Origin: Coriaria nepalensis
Lineage: Eukaryota > Streptophyta > Magnoliopsida > Cucurbitales > Coriariaceae
NCBI GenBank assembly: GCA_027186245.1
Contig: CP114497.1
Span: 1,867,501 to 1,931,500, forward strand
Direction: 5' to 3'
DNA length: 64,000 nucleotides
Below are positions 37,284 through 50,919 of the stretch, one piece after another. Every line of letters starts with the position of its first letter. The stretch's first letter is position 1. A program made the position numbers and the translations under genes. The notes below the pieces were generated by a model. It was given only the letters and a program-made list of their open reading frames with translations, made no database searches and had not been told where the DNA came from.

Positions 37284-38196
37284 GAGAAATTCTCTCTCTA
37301 TATATACTCTATTATAATTTAGAATAGAAAAAGAAAATAATTTAAAAGAGGAGTTTATGGAAAATAGAAATAAATAAATAAAATTAATTAATTAAAAAAG
37401 AAAATAGTGAGATGTTAAAATGGGGAGTTGATCTAATAATATATAGTTTACGTGTGTGACAATGGAGTCGTTGAGTAAGTTTGGTCAACCTTTTATGGGA
37501 GTGTCCAAAAGTTTGAAGTTAATCAAAATTAATGTGGGACCAACATGATTTCCTACGCAACAGGTACAAAAACGATTACAGCTTGGTAGGGTATGGGCCC
37601 ACTAGTCAGATAAGTGGTCTATTAGACGGATGAACCTGCTTTCTCTTCCAGAACATGACAGGTTAATTAAAGCCCACAGCAGTTGGGGTCCAAGAAATAT
37701 AGAGTCAGTGAAACGTGTCAAACTTTGTAGTGAAACGTGCCCACCAATGACCAAACCCATCATCTCCTCGGCCTTCTTTGTCGGTAAGAACCTTTATTTT
37801 GATTGCATGTTACAAAGAGATATTATCATAACATGTCCAAGATGTCAGCGACGTAGAACATCAAACATCAAGTCCGGAATCAAACATCAAGATGGGAAAA
37901 ATCATCTGCCTTATATATATATATATATACGTTAAATAGATTTTAAAACAGTGTTAGAAGTGATCAAATTAGTTGAAAATGAGGTTTTCCAAGAACACCA
38001 TAATATAAATGCTCGAAGACTAATTATATCAATCAAATAAAAAGGAAAATTAAAAGTCAAAAGATTTGGGCCGAAACCCAAACACGCTTTAGATGATTTC
38101 CGCTGTTTGAGTTTGACCATGCAAGCAAAATATAACTTTGGGTTCAATAATAAGAGAATTTATTAGGGTACGATTGATTGGTATATAAAATTGATT

Positions 38197-38200
<4 letters not shown>

Positions 38201-38227
<27 letters not shown>

Positions 38228-38303
38228 TATTTTTATTTTTATTTTTATTTTTATTTTTATTTTTATTTTTATTTTTATTTTTATTTTTATTTTTATTTTT
38301 ATT
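38201..38303. repeat. ATTTTT hexanucleotide array
   Basis: About 17 head-to-tail copies of a hexamer of five T and one A, with almost no interruptions. Confidence 0.9.
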
Positions 38304-38553
38304 AAATAATTATTTGAGATATTTATGTATATATATATAATTATATGATAAATTAAATTTTATTATAATTACATGACACTTTCTAAAGATTAAAGTTAAT
38401 AAAGTAATTATTTATAAAAGTTATAATACCTAAGATAGTGTGTGGTTTCTGAGAAACATAATGCTTATGCAGTTATGCTACTACTATATAACGCATTTGT
38501 ATCTATCTATATATATATATATATGCACGCATGCTACTATATAACGCATTTGT

Positions 38554-38585
<32 letters not shown>

Positions 38586-40398
38586 CTATGCATATATGTG
38601 TATGTTGTTAATCTACTAGTAATTCAAATAATAATTTAAAATTTTTTGGATTTAACCCTAAATAATGAATTAATTTTATAAATATATATCAAAATTGATT
38701 ATATATATTTCATATAAACATATATTGAATGAAAAGCACATAAAAATTGAAGTATAAAAAAACTTACTGATTTTAATATAGAATTGAGGTTCCTAAATGT
38801 TTACCTTATAATTATAATTCACGCAATTCAATTGACTTAGTTGATATTTTTACTCTAAAATTTATCACATCATTTAAAGAACTTATAAAAAATAAATGAA
38901 AATATCACTTTCTCACACTAGTGATTTCGGCCAAGAGGCAAAGTAAAAGTTTATAATTTCCGATCATCCTAATAAGGTTTTTATAATACTCCATTAGATC
39001 TCAGGTTTTTTAATAATATTAAATTTCTTAATAACATTAAGTTTTCTTAAACCAATTAAATAAATAATTTGTCAAACTCACTTAATGTATGGTCGACTTC
39101 GTCGTAAGTCTTTAGCTCATGTATTTTAATAAATATTTTGATTAATTTAGTATATGAAATCAAGTTAATAAATTAGCATATTAATTATTTAATATCTAAT
39201 TGTTAATTACGAATATCTTTTATAATTAAGAAACGGTTGTACATAGTGTACCAAATACATAATTACGAATATTTTTTATTCTTTTTCACCCAAACTTCCA
39301 TAGAAGGGAGTCTAGCTCAAGCTCGACCTCCATCAATGTATTTTGCTTCTTATAAAATATGTTGTATATTTAACTTTTTTTTGTAGTTTCTTCGGAAGGC
39401 ATCAACAGCTTTAGCAAGATCTGTCAAAAGGGTACATTAACACGACGTGAATATGATCGGTTCTATTTATGGTAAATTAGACATGAACCTAATGCACTTC
39501 ACTAAGAAAAGCTTTCACGTCTCAAAACATGTTGAACCGGCCGCTTTCACTCTTAATACATGATTTAATTGAAGAAGTGGGAAGAGAATTAAAATAATGT
39601 ACCCACACAACTCATGATGAGCAACCGGAGCTAAGGTGCTGTTTCTTTCTAGTCATCTCCTTCCTTCTTGGAGGTTGAAGAACCACCTTAATTGCAATAT
39701 CGAAAACAGCTTTGACATAGTAAAGTACCAATCAGAAACCATCAATCAGATTCAATTACCCAGATTCAAGGAGTTGAGATGTGAAAACCATCTCGATTCA
39801 AAAACCCAGATGCATTTGCATCTACATTCAACATCTAGATTTTGCATAATGGGTTCGAAATCACAGGATGAATCGCACCCAGATTTTGCGTCTGGAATTC
39901 TGGAATCTACCCAGGTTTTTTTTTTTTTTAAATTAAAGAACCAACAACAGAAGACTGCATCCAAACCCTTAAAAAACCTGTCTCGGTATAAAATAAAATA
40001 TCAGTTCACTGTACAACAAGAATCAAATATTTACAAGGAAAAAATAACCTATCCGGTGCTTTGATCAAGGTCCACACATCATTTAGAGAAAATTTGGGGG
40101 GGTGTTGAGATCAAAGAAACAGTTAGCTGCAAACCTCAATATCTGTCTGTAAAGTTTAAACAAGGGAAAAAGAATCAAGTCTAAAGAAAAAAAGATGCAC
40201 GTGTACCATCATAATCAATGATTCTTAACATTTTCTGGAGAGTCCAATTTCTCAAGAGAAGGAAAACCTGAAACTCGCTCCGCTGCTACAAAACTACATT
40301 ACAGCATAAAACACAAAGAGAAGAGAATTCAGACAAGAAACAAAGCAGTACTAAAACATGTCAAGTGAACAGGAAGGCAGTAGGAAGAAAATACTCGC

Positions 40399-41246
40399 CT
40401 AAGAGAACCTGGACTCGGTTTCATTACTTTCTGAAGGAGAAAGATTATGCACATACTGAACCGAAAAGAAGTCCGAGTTTCCACTTGTTTCTGGCCTGGG
40501 AGACCCTTGAACCATTCCACTACTTCTCCAACTTATTCCTGTACTAAGCAAATATATATATATGTATTTCACTATATAAACAATTTGATAAAAGAAGCAG
40601 CTAAACGGCAAATCGAAACAGGAAAGTTCTCTTCACCTTGAAAGATAATAACAAGCAAGAAGAGAATAGAGACAATCAATGCAGCAAGGCTACTAGTACT
40701 ACTACTACTACTACTAGGAGAAGTAGCCTTCTCCCCTTTCATCTTCTTCAACTCCTTAATATGCTCAATCCTCGCACGTTTTTTAACGGAAAGATCTGCA
40801 ATTTCCTTGACCAACTTTAAATCTGAAGCGTTCAAAGATGGCCCCTTAGGAGGTCGAGGCGGCTTGGGAGCCTTCCGATTGTTCTTCCTGTGCTTCTCTT
40901 TCCCATTGTTCTTCTTTGCAAGCTCAGCAATTAGTCTTCCTCCTCTACTCTCATCTTCCAGAATTTTCTCTATCCCCAAATCTACTCCATTCTTATTTTC
41001 CATGACAACCCCAGTATCATAATTCGTAGATTTTTTCCCGTGTAACGGTAATAAAGTTTCGTGTTTGACTGATTCATTTGCGTTTAATAGCCTACTCCAA
41101 AACACACTACTGAAATTGTCATTATTATTATCCGATTCTGTTTTTGATGATGGGTCGGTTGATTTAGGCATCTTGTTGTTCTCTTCGTGGTTATTAGTCG
41201 GACCACATTCAAGATCAAAGTTCAAGTTATTTTCTCTTGAAGCCAT
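40399..41246 (-). CDS. Unknown protein with basic coiled region and C-terminal membrane segment
   Basis: Two exons (41246-40637 and 40538-40399, minus strand) give 249 residues. I do not recognise a named family; it looks like a conserved plant protein of unknown function. Visible features are an acidic/Asn-rich N-terminal third, a Lys-rich PKPPRPPKGPSLNASDLKLV segment (about residues 128-147) followed by a helical basic stretch (VKKRARIEHIKELKKMKGEK), a Ser tract, a single hydrophobic span SLAALIVSILFLLVIIFQG (about 186-204), and a 46-residue polar tail from exon 2. The splice at 40637/40538 keeps frame and gives a plausible tail (GISWRSSGMVQGSPRPETSG). The start at 41246 is the first ATG before conserved-looking sequence; an upstream in-frame ATG at 41303 is possible. 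A 5' UTR intron is likely. Confidence 0.7.
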
Positions 41247-44200
41247 GAATACACAAGCAGCGCTCAATTCTTCAAAGATGGCAAACTGTTGATATTCAAT
41301 CAATTTCCTTTTTTTCTTTGTTCACCCGGAAAAAAGCCGTAAATTTAAGACCTAGAAGATAAACAATGGAAAAAATCCCCAAAGATAATTTAATCAAACT
41401 AATCAACCTAATAGACTTCTGGAAAAGATTTAACCCTTTACCCAGGATTCTCACTTGTGTGAAACATTAAACCCGAAAGAAACTCACCCAGATTCGACAT
41501 ATCAAATCACAAAGCAAAATACCTATTCCTACGATTAAGCCTTTATCATCCTGCATTGACACAAGAAAATTTATGCAAAATCAGAGTGAGGCAAATTACA
41601 TGTAATAATAAAAAATGGAAATTTTCCCGAAAAATAATAAAAACGCAGAAATGAATCTCACACGGTATAGTTACCTAAGAACAAGAACAAGCTAAAGATT
41701 TTTTTTTTTTAAAAATGACAGCTTTATATACGAATAATGTCCCCAAATGAAAAGGCGATAACATAAAATGAAACCAGAAAAGAGGAAAAAACAGAACAAA
41801 CCCAGAAACTGATCAAGCGGGAAAAATCTTAGCCGCTAAAAATTGCAAGAAGAACAGGGTAAATATTTCCAATCAAGAAATAAAAAAGAGGGGCGAGAAG
41901 AGTTTACCTAGAGCGAGTCAAAGGAGGAAGAACCCAGGACAGGCAAAAAGGCAAAGATTTTGAGTTTGGAGGAAGAAACATTCGCCGAAGACGAGAGAAT
42001 TTCGGACCCCAAGTATTAAAAAATAAATTATCTTTAATCATTGGAATACTTTTTTACTAACGGATAAAAATAAAGATTGTTTATGAATAAAAATAGATTG
42101 GAAACGTGTCAGAGATGAGGAAGCAGTCCTATAATCTAAACAAGCCCAAAAAAGGAATTAAATAAATGGGCCTAGCAATATCCTTCAGGAGGCCCAACAG
42201 AAGGAAAAAGCCCAATGATTTTATAAGATATAAATTTCATATTATATAGTTTTATAACGGGAGACATTTTTCAGTACATTAAGAGCAAATAATGACATGA
42301 CATTTTAAAAAAAATTATCGACCTGACAAATTAATTTTCATAATAAGTTAAGTAAAAAAAGAATTATTTGAAAAAACAAAAATAAAAGAATAAAAAAATG
42401 TACAATACAGTACAATGTAATACAATACAATGTAATACAATACAATACAATACAATACAATACGATACGATGTCGATGTCGATGATATGCACCGTCACGA
42501 GTCTGATTGTCTCAATCTCATCTCAAAGCACTTAAATTTGTCTGTCGTCTAAAACCATGTCCCCTTCTTGATCATATCCCATGTTCAATGAATCAAATCT
42601 ACGGCTTATAATAAACGAGTAAAATGAGGCTTAAAATTGGGTCAACGCGACACACTTGTCCCTCCAGTCCCACCTACTTATTATTCTCTTTTGGCTTCCT
42701 CTTCTAAATCTCTGTGCTCTGCATATTTTCAATATCAAATTTTATAAAGACATATGACCGCATTAAATTTCTCTCACCAAATCCTTACAAAATCCTAAAC
42801 CTCTTTTCCTCCCTTCCCACCTACTTATTATTATCTTTTGGCTTCCTCTTCTAACAATCAATTTGTTGATTCCTAGATAAGCAATGCAAATGCTAGGCAA
42901 CAAATAAGATCAAATAAGATTTTTTTTTTTTTTTTTTAAGAAGAAGGTAACCTATTTTTCTTGAAGTGTTCCTCCAAAATTAGTTTACATATATAATTAA
43001 TTAATTAATTAATTTTAAATTATATATATATGAAATTCACATGTAAATTTTTATATGAGAAACTTATGTATATTATAAAATTATAAAATTTTATATTAAT
43101 TTTTAATTTATACATCAAGTTAAGAAGAGTTTTCATCTTTATCGCTCATCAATATTCAAGTGCCCCTGTAATAGTCTATTTTGCCAAGGAATCAATGCAC
43201 ATTAAAACGACAAAAACAAAAGATAGAAGACAAATAAGAGATGAGAACAACATAAACGGAAGAAAAGTCACACCAACAGCTTCTATTTATACTTGCATGA
43301 TATGTCTATATATGGATACCATCTGATTCCGATAGGGAATTGGGTCGTAAAAACCAACTTCAGAACAAACGGGAATTCATCAACTGCAAAACGTGTGTAT
43401 GATAGAATCGTACATGAGAAAGAAATGTTCGGATCTTGAATTTTGAAGATAAGGTACAGTTTTTAGGAAGAAGTATCGATGGATCGTATGAAAAAGATGG
43501 ATTAAGATATAATAATCAGATTTGTGATGTAAATTTAAGGTCTGAAATTACGTAACTATATTTAGGCCATATGTAGTTTATTAATATTCATTTAATTATT
43601 ATTTACTTATTTTATTTGAATTTGGTTATCATTACTATCTTCTGTTATATAATGCATAATATTTATTAATGAATTATTATGAAGAAAAAGTCGATGAAAG
43701 TTATTATGTCTCTTGCCACCGATAGTCAAGAATAATGTCTCATAATACCATAAATTAGAAATTCTCATAATGATTCGTTACGAGTTCGATCAATTGGAAT
43801 GAGAGTAGTCTGATCCTCGGATGAGTTCACGCACCACCATGTCCAACAAAAAATGTTTAAAAAAAAATTGAAGAGTCAATCAAACGCATCAAAGAATCGG
43901 TACATTTGTTGCAAGAAATCTATTGCTAGCCGAGTGAATATCCATAAATTATTAGTGGGTAAGAAGAAAAAAATCCTGAAGAATGATTCAAACAAGATGG
44001 GGAACCCAATGGTAGTCTAAAGAATGGTTCGAAGAAGATGAGGAAACCAACGGTAGTCACGAATCTTATCTTGAAGAATGATTCGTGGGTGATGGGGAAG
44101 CTGACGGTAGTCGCTAAACCTACTTCTGAAACCACAAAAGGTTTTTGCAAAAGTAAAAATCTTGTTCATATTTCCACTCTTACATTAACAGGTGTAATTA

Positions 44201-45008
44201 CTAAACCCAAAAGTCTTCTTAGTCAACAATCAAGAGATAATATATTATCATCTCCCAAATTAGAAGATCTCACATTTATCAGTTTTAAGAACCTTTACGA
44301 TAAGGTTCATATCAAAATGAGGGCAAATGATAGAATCATACATAGGAAAAAGCGGCTGAACGGCAATCTTGAACCTCGAGGATAATGTTCATTTTTCATG
44401 GAAAAGTAATGATGGATCGTATGAGAAAAATGGATCAAGATGTAGTAATCAGACTCGGAATACAAACTTAAGGCTATAATTACATAACTATATATGCAGT
44501 TAATTAATATTCGTCTAATTATCATTTACTTATTTTATTTTATTTGATTATCATTAATATCTTAGTAGATTTATTTAGATTTATTAGTAATATCTTTTAT
44601 TATTCCCAATTTATCGAGTATTATCTTTTAGATTATTTTTCTCCTTTATTAGTGATCAGATGTGATATTCTTCTGCAATATAATTCAAAACATTTATTAC
44701 GAAGAAAAGTTAATGAAAGTTGTTAGGTTTCTTGCCACCATGAGTCAAAAATTGTGTTTCCTAACATCTCAAGTTTGGAATTCTCATATAAATCCATTAC
44801 GAGTTTCAGAAATGAACAAATTTTACAGGTGATCGGAAAAATATCCTCATACAAATAAATATAAGAACTTAAGTATTTTCTACAACAGTTACATATATAT
44901 ATATATATATAGCCATGATGAGCACAAATTATAATCTAAATACCTCCATTTTAACAAATGTTAGTACCTAAGAGTGATGACAACATGATGGGCAGAATCA
45001 AACGCTTT
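41247..45008. other. Intergenic region incl. leader of unknown gene and a terminal-repeat element
   Basis: The left part (to about 42000) is probably the 5' UTR and leader intron of the unknown minus-strand gene; TGGGCC at 42167-42172 and GGCCCA at 42191-42196 may be its site II promoter elements. Then follow an ACAAT pentanucleotide tract (42401-42472), a pair of ~48-bp direct repeats (near 42662-42710 and 42808-42858, sharing CCCACCTACTTATTATT and TTTTGGCTTCCTCTTCTAA), a poly-T tract (42919-42937), and the element at 43399-44810. Confidence 0.5.
43399..44810. mobile_element. TRIM-like element with diverged long direct terminal repeats
   Basis: Segments 43399-43792 and 44328-44810 are homologous direct repeats; both begin GATAGAATC(G/A)TACAT and share GATGGATCGTATGA, AATTACGTAAC/AATTACATAAC, TCTTGCCACC and AATTCTCATA...TTACGAGTT. 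They enclose about 535 bp holding imperfect internal repeats around GAAGAATGATTC and GGTAGTC (43970-44110). The layout resembles a terminal-repeat retrotransposon in miniature or a decayed LTR element. I could not identify a primer-binding site, TG...CA ends or target duplication. A 115-codon plus-strand frame (44038-44385) crosses the interior and has no recognised domain. Confidence 0.5.
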
Positions 45009-46542
45009 CTACTCCTGCTTGAGCATATTGGAAGGGATGATGTCTTGAAGAAGACCATGATCACTGAGCAAATTAGCTTGTCCGGGATTAATGCACTTCC
45101 GTCTCTCGTGAAGAAGCGACGAATTAGTACTCGCAGATGAACCATTAATGGAGTTATTGGAGTAACAGAAACTCATAGGCCACGAAGTATTATTGACTAG
45201 CGGTTTTGGCTCATGTAGATAGTGAGATAATAGGGCGTTAGTATTTCTAGACGTATTTGGATTAATAGAGTAGGTGGTGGGGCTCAATGTGGTCGAACCC
45301 AACCGAGACGCTACAAGGCCCGGTCGAACAATGATCGGACTCGGGTGGCTGTGTTGACCTTCGTACGTGGTTACAACGACGGTCGGATCGGTGAATGATC
45401 GCTCCACACGCTTCTTTACATTACAGGCCGCACTGGTGCAACGATAATAGCTCCTACAGCAGTTAATTGAACTTAATATACTAATCCAATAAATAGAAGC
45501 TTCTTTTTAGGTATAAGAAAGTTTAAGAGTAGAGATCAAAAATGTGTTGGGAGACAAAGAGTATTTTCATTATAGTTTTTGGAAAGTACCATATGTATAT
45601 ATATGTATGTATGTATGTATATATGTATTTAAAGTTACCTAGGAAAGGGGCTGTTCTTGACAGCTTTTTGGCCGTACTTTCTCCATCTATAACCATCTTC
45701 AAGATGATCAACCTCGCTCTTTGTCTTAAACGCAACTCTTGGCTCCCTCTGTCTCTTTTGATTTGGCTTCTTTGCTTTCAATCTTATCTCCCAAAAAATA
45801 AAATAAATATCAATCCCATGAACTATAAGATAACTAGAAGGATATATACTACTGCTAAAATCATAAAATTGAAGATGAAATTAATGTTTCTTAAATCCAC
45901 TATTACTTTTTCATATGGGATCGATCCTCACCTCCCTTAGGACAAACCATTTTTAAAAGTTAAAATTCCATGTATCTTACATTAATTTTAGCATAATTAA
46001 TTAAATCCAAGGGAAATTAATTGAGTAATTAATAATTAAACTCACTGTTTTTTGTATTTTGGCTGCTGTTCTTCTTCTGCTTCCTCTCCTTCTCCTCCCT
46101 CTTCCTCTTGATCTGCAGCTGATTTAGTCAGGTCATCAGTAACAGCTAGTACCTCACTCGAATTATCAGATGAAACATAGGAAGAATTAGGAGTGGCTGG
46201 ATTAAGAATCTGCTGCTGTTGCTGATGATGATGATGATTCAAGATTTCGGTAAGAGAGGAATTATTATCTGGAATATAATAATGAGGAGGAGGCGAGGAT
46301 GCTGACGTCAGCGATGACGACATAGAAGATGGTGTGTTGAGCAGATCAAAGAGCGAAGAAGAATAATTTGTAGAAGCAAAGGCAGCAGTTCCAATATGAT
46401 CATCATGAACCCCCAGAAGCTCCATAAACCCTAGAGAGCTCTTCTCCACTTCCGAGAACACGTCGTATATGCCTCTAAATATTGTTGATGATCCCATCGA
46501 ACCTTCTTCTGTTTTAGTCCTCAACTCTTCCTTCTTCTCCAT
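45009..46542 (-). CDS. WRKY transcription factor, group IIc, WRKY23-like
   Basis: Three exons (46542-46046, 45782-45639, 45453-45009, minus strand) give 361 residues. The single WRKY domain has WRKYGQK at 199-205 and the zinc ligands C219, C224, H248 and H250 in C-X4-C-X23-H-X-H spacing, which defines group IIc. Close resemblance to Arabidopsis WRKY23 as I recall it comes from SLGFMELLG near the start, [17 protein letters not shown], the basic run [20 protein letters not shown], and the end [19 protein letters not shown]23 acts in auxin-linked root development and nematode feeding sites, binding W-boxes in the nucleus. The splice inside the domain, after NSPFPR, is the conserved plant WRKY intron position. 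His/Gln and Glu tracts in the N-terminal region are low-complexity. A GA-rich leader tract lies just upstream (46549-46585). Confidence 0.94.
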
Positions 46543-47687
46543 TATATAGAGAGAGAGAGAGAGAGAAAGTTGAAGAGAGAGAGAGAACTCGCTTTAAAAT
46601 AAGAAGCTTTGATCTTCATCCATGAGAGGGAGAGAGCTATTTTTGAGAGAGAGAGAGGGCGGTGTGAAATGAGGGAATATGGGTAAAAGGTAGTATAGTA
46701 AGATTTGACCGGCAATTGCAGGTAAAGGGATTCTGTACGTACGGTCGAGAAAAGCCGGTGAGCTGGGCGTCATAGGAATGCATGGTCCGACAAACCGGTT
46801 TTTTATTTTGATGCGTTTCATACGTAAGGTTTGACTGCTGACCTGACCGGACCTGACCCTGTATGTGTGAATAGAGTTTCCTTGCCACGTGTATCTTTTG
46901 GCTTTACTGTTCTTCTATTTCATCTTCACTCGTGTCTGTAATAATATTTAACAATAATTAAAATAATAAATAATATTTGTATATATTATCTTATATATGT
47001 TTTAATTAATTAAATTAAATTAAATCTAATAATTAATATTTCAATATTTTATTATTTATAAATTAATATTAAATAAATTTCGACATTTAATAATTATAAA
47101 AAAATATTAATAGATTAAACAATATTTAAAAAAATATATTCATAGAACTTATCTCAAAGGTATATATCCCTAACTATCATGCTGGTTTTACGAACCTATT
47201 CTGATATAAAATCCTAATTCAGATCAAACTCTAATTCTGATGATATATATATATATATATATAATAAACTTTTGACTGATTCAAAACGTTATTAAAAATG
47301 GGGGGAAAAAAAAGGGGTGTTCTAGATCTTAACGTGTGTGCTAATTTTAGGTTTTTAGGGTGGGGCGATCGACCAGACCTCATCTTAGAAATTATGACTT
47401 GGATTCAACCACCCACAAAAACAATACTCTTAGAAATTGGAAAAACCGACCAATCTCGCTAGATTACTTGATAGGGTCCATGTCGGTTCTATATGAAGTA
47501 AGTTTACAGTATTAACTTGGTTCAATGTTGGATAATTATATGAATTTTTTCTTTAAACATATTTACTTTTACGGTGTGGATTATGTAAAAAAAATAAAAA
47601 AGAAATTGCAAAATTCTTGTCGGTGATGATAAGTAGACAAAAAGGTGCAAGATTATGTTTCATAATCTCTTTAGGCGGAAATTACTT

Positions 47688-47720
<33 letters not shown>

Positions 47721-48949
47721 AAATGATCAAAGATAAAAACATTCATGCACGGCCATGATGACATAATTTTTCGTGTAACTTCTTCTCACCATTGCATTCT
47801 TCTGGATACCAATTAATGTATGATTTCGATATTCTAGTCGTATTTTTCTCATTCATATTATTTGGTTAATAGCAAATAACATCCTTACATAAATATTTAG
47901 ACAAGTACTAAACTCCCTTCCCTATATTTTTTCTTTGGCCAAAAAACAAAAATACAAACTCCCTATAATTTAGAATGCCTAAAACGATATCTTCTTATAT
48001 TGTACTCGGACAATATCATAAACCCAAACAAAAAAATAGACGTTGGAATACTATTGCAAGAAAAGTCTTGAATAACTGATGTGATAGTTAGTAGCGGATA
48101 ACTCCCATCAAAACCGGACAGCAGTGTTTTTTTTTTACTTTCATTCATGAAATTTTATAGACATAGCTGGTAATACAAGGTGCTATAATAAGTTATCTAA
48201 TATTTATATTTTGTATATAGGTCTCCTAACAACAATTAAAAGTCCATCTCCACTATAACTAGGTTAGCATCAAACCCTATTACCCTAACCTTAGCTAGCT
48301 AGCTAGCTACACCTACGTACTGAATTAGTGTATACATAGTGCCATTCTAATTAGCTAGGTAGCTACTAACTTCATTAAGAACGTAATTAAGCACTAATCA
48401 AATAAAATACTCATAGATTCATAGGCTAGCTTGAAATGGGTGTCTCACTCTCCCATGCATCTCTATCACAACTCACAAAATTTCCAAATTCGCTTGTGAA
48501 ATATTGGACAAGACTTGCTAATTACGTCTTACTCCTTCAATTACTTTATAATTAACTTGTCGTGTAATTACAAGATTAATAATAACCATGAATCTGCTTA
48601 GGTTTTTTTTTTTTTTGACGTTTGGTGGTTATAAAATTAACTATCCTCCTCCATTATTGCCGGGTCATAAGCTCAAAAGTTTCCTGCAGCATGCACTTGT
48701 TTCTTGTTGATCGATCATGATTTTGAAAATTTAAATTTTTTTTATTGTAAATTTTTATTACTAGAAATTATGTTTGTACAAGATTTCGAAACCTCGTCTA
48801 ACCCTTTACTTTTAATTAATGACTCTTACCCACTAAAAAGCTAGCCGTGAACTTATCATGTTCGTTGTTCAAGAATCAATCCCCATTAATTAAAGAAAAA
48901 TACCTTTGATCAATTCTCTCTCTCACATGGTAGACCTTCTAGAATGTTG

Positions 48950-48980
<31 letters not shown>

Positions 48981-49353
48981 GATGGAAATCTGACTCGTGA
49001 GTAACTTTTGGAGTATAAATCTTTTTCTGGATGATCAAACTTTTTTTAATCCCATTTGCAGGTTCTAGAGTACTATTATTATTATTATTATTATTTAAAA
49101 AGAAAATAAGATTTGAGATTTGAAAGCTGCACATGGGATGGGATGAAGTCAAAATGTGTTAATATGATATATATATTTTTTGCCTAAGTATAAATTTATG
49201 AATGTTTTTAAGAAGGACCGAGTCAAATAGAGTGAGACAAAAATCCCGAATTTTATGTGTAAATATATTTATAGATCAAGTGGCATCCAATGGGGAGTAG
49301 AAACACTATTCATCTTCTTTGACCCCAAAGAATATGTATGCATTTGGGAAAAT

Positions 49354-49356
<3 letters not shown>

Positions 49357-49401
<45 letters not shown>
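49357..49401. repeat. TA dinucleotide microsatellite
   Basis: About 22 uninterrupted TA units. Confidence 0.9.
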
Positions 49402-49403
<2 letters not shown>

Positions 49404-50597
49404 GATTAGCTAAGCTAAATGTTCTCTATTATTAAATAGGTTAATGTCTAATTTTAAATTTTTAAATTTTAATTAAAAATATAACAACTAAGAAAATCTT
49501 AAATAAATAGTATTAAAGCTCCTCAAATGTGTATATAATCATCATATATCATATTAAATTTTCTCTTAATTATAAATATTAATTTTATAATAATATATAT
49601 TTCAATTATGTAAATGTGTTTATAAATAATCTCTAGCTTACACCGTTATATCTACAGGAGAGAGAGAGAGAGAGAGAGAGAGCTATGGTTCAATTAATTG
49701 AGTTTGTGAATGTGTGTGTGGGCCCCATAAGCTTTCTTTTTTTGGTTGTTAGGTCAGAGAAAAGATAAACATGATGAGCGTGGATTATGTTTAGTCCTAC
49801 ATTAATGGCTGACAAAAACAAAAACAAAAAAAGTTAATCAGAATGATCCTTGAAAATCTGAAGCGGTTGAATGCACTAATTAATCACCATGTTAGTTGGA
49901 GTCATGGACTAGAAATCTTTAGAACTTCATAAAATAAAAGAAAAAAAAAACCATTTTCAACATTTAAATTACAAGAGATAGCTTTTGGGGGAAACAATGT
50001 TGTTTGGCCACCAAAAATTTGTGTCAGATTGTGCTTGATATCGTGATTTGAATCACGTTTTTTTTTTTTTGTTGAATTGAACTGAATTTTCCAGAACCCA
50101 GTTCTAAGTAATTGAAAAGGTTTGATTTTAATCGCAATACGCATTGTTCATGCATTCAACTGCAGGGGAAGAAGATGAAGCAAGAAGAAGAAGAAGATGA
50201 AGCAAGGAAGATGAAGCAATGAAGAAGAAGAAGAATAAGATGAAGCAATGTTAAGAGGAAGGAAGAACAAACCCTAAACCACCAAATGTAACACTTGCCA
50301 AATGCTGCATTTTGTTTAGTGAAAGTAAATCTCATTTTTAATTAAGTTTTTCCAAACAATAACGAAATTAAAACCAGGCTTCTAATCTCCCTTAACAACA
50401 CATGTTAAGGCAGAGACGATTATTTTGATACCCTAATAAATAGTAAATAGTAAATAGAATAAATAAATAAATTTAATAAATTTAATTTCACCGTTTATTT
50501 TTATTTATTTAAATTTAATAAATTTTATTTTATAACAAAATAAACAACTAAAAAAATTAATAATTTCAATATCATTTATTTACATTCTCATTCCCCT

Positions 50598-50599
<2 letters not shown>

Positions 50600-50653
<54 letters not shown>
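50600..50653. repeat. AAT trinucleotide microsatellite
   Basis: About 17 AAT units; a shorter array of the same unit lies at 50889-50918. Confidence 0.9.
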
Positions 50654-50885
50654 CTTCTTCATTCATGAAAAATACTATGATTACGTTCAGCGCTTGAGTG
50701 CTGACTCAAAATTCTTCCGACAATGTTAATCTCTGTATTTAGTTGGTGCCGACAATACCTTTTTTCCATTTGCGTCTGCCAAAATCAGCCCCTCCCTCCC
50801 TCCCATCTTTAGGATCATCTTCTTCGGTCTTAACTTGTTAATTACAAATGCAATTTTAATATTAAAAATCGTCCATAATTATATG

Positions 50886-50919
<34 letters not shown>

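Larger units (their letters stand above)
36772..40398. other. Intergenic region, microsatellites and hairpin elements
   Basis: It contains a hairpin MITE-like element (37143-37283), a TA run at 37078-37091 and 37914-37928, an ATTTTT hexanucleotide array (38201-38303), and a near-duplicate of TGCTACTATATAACGCATTT around 38475 and 38531 separated by TA repeats. The right end (about 40080-40398) is probably the 3' UTR of the minus-strand gene ending at 40399. Short frames in 37630-38640 and 39636-40064 lack any recognisable protein features. Confidence 0.5.

Noticed and set aside
38442..38639. 65-codon frame rich in Tyr and Ile
   Set aside because: Translation of a TA/CATA microsatellite.
39636..40064. 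142-codon plus-strand frame
   Set aside because: Composition is not protein-like, it overlaps a poly-T tract and probable 3' UTR of the minus-strand gene, and no domain is seen.
50155..50260. GAAGAAGATGAAGCAA-type repeat as a coding acidic/basic tract
   Set aside because: No open frame with a start or splice context; a simple purine-rich repeat.
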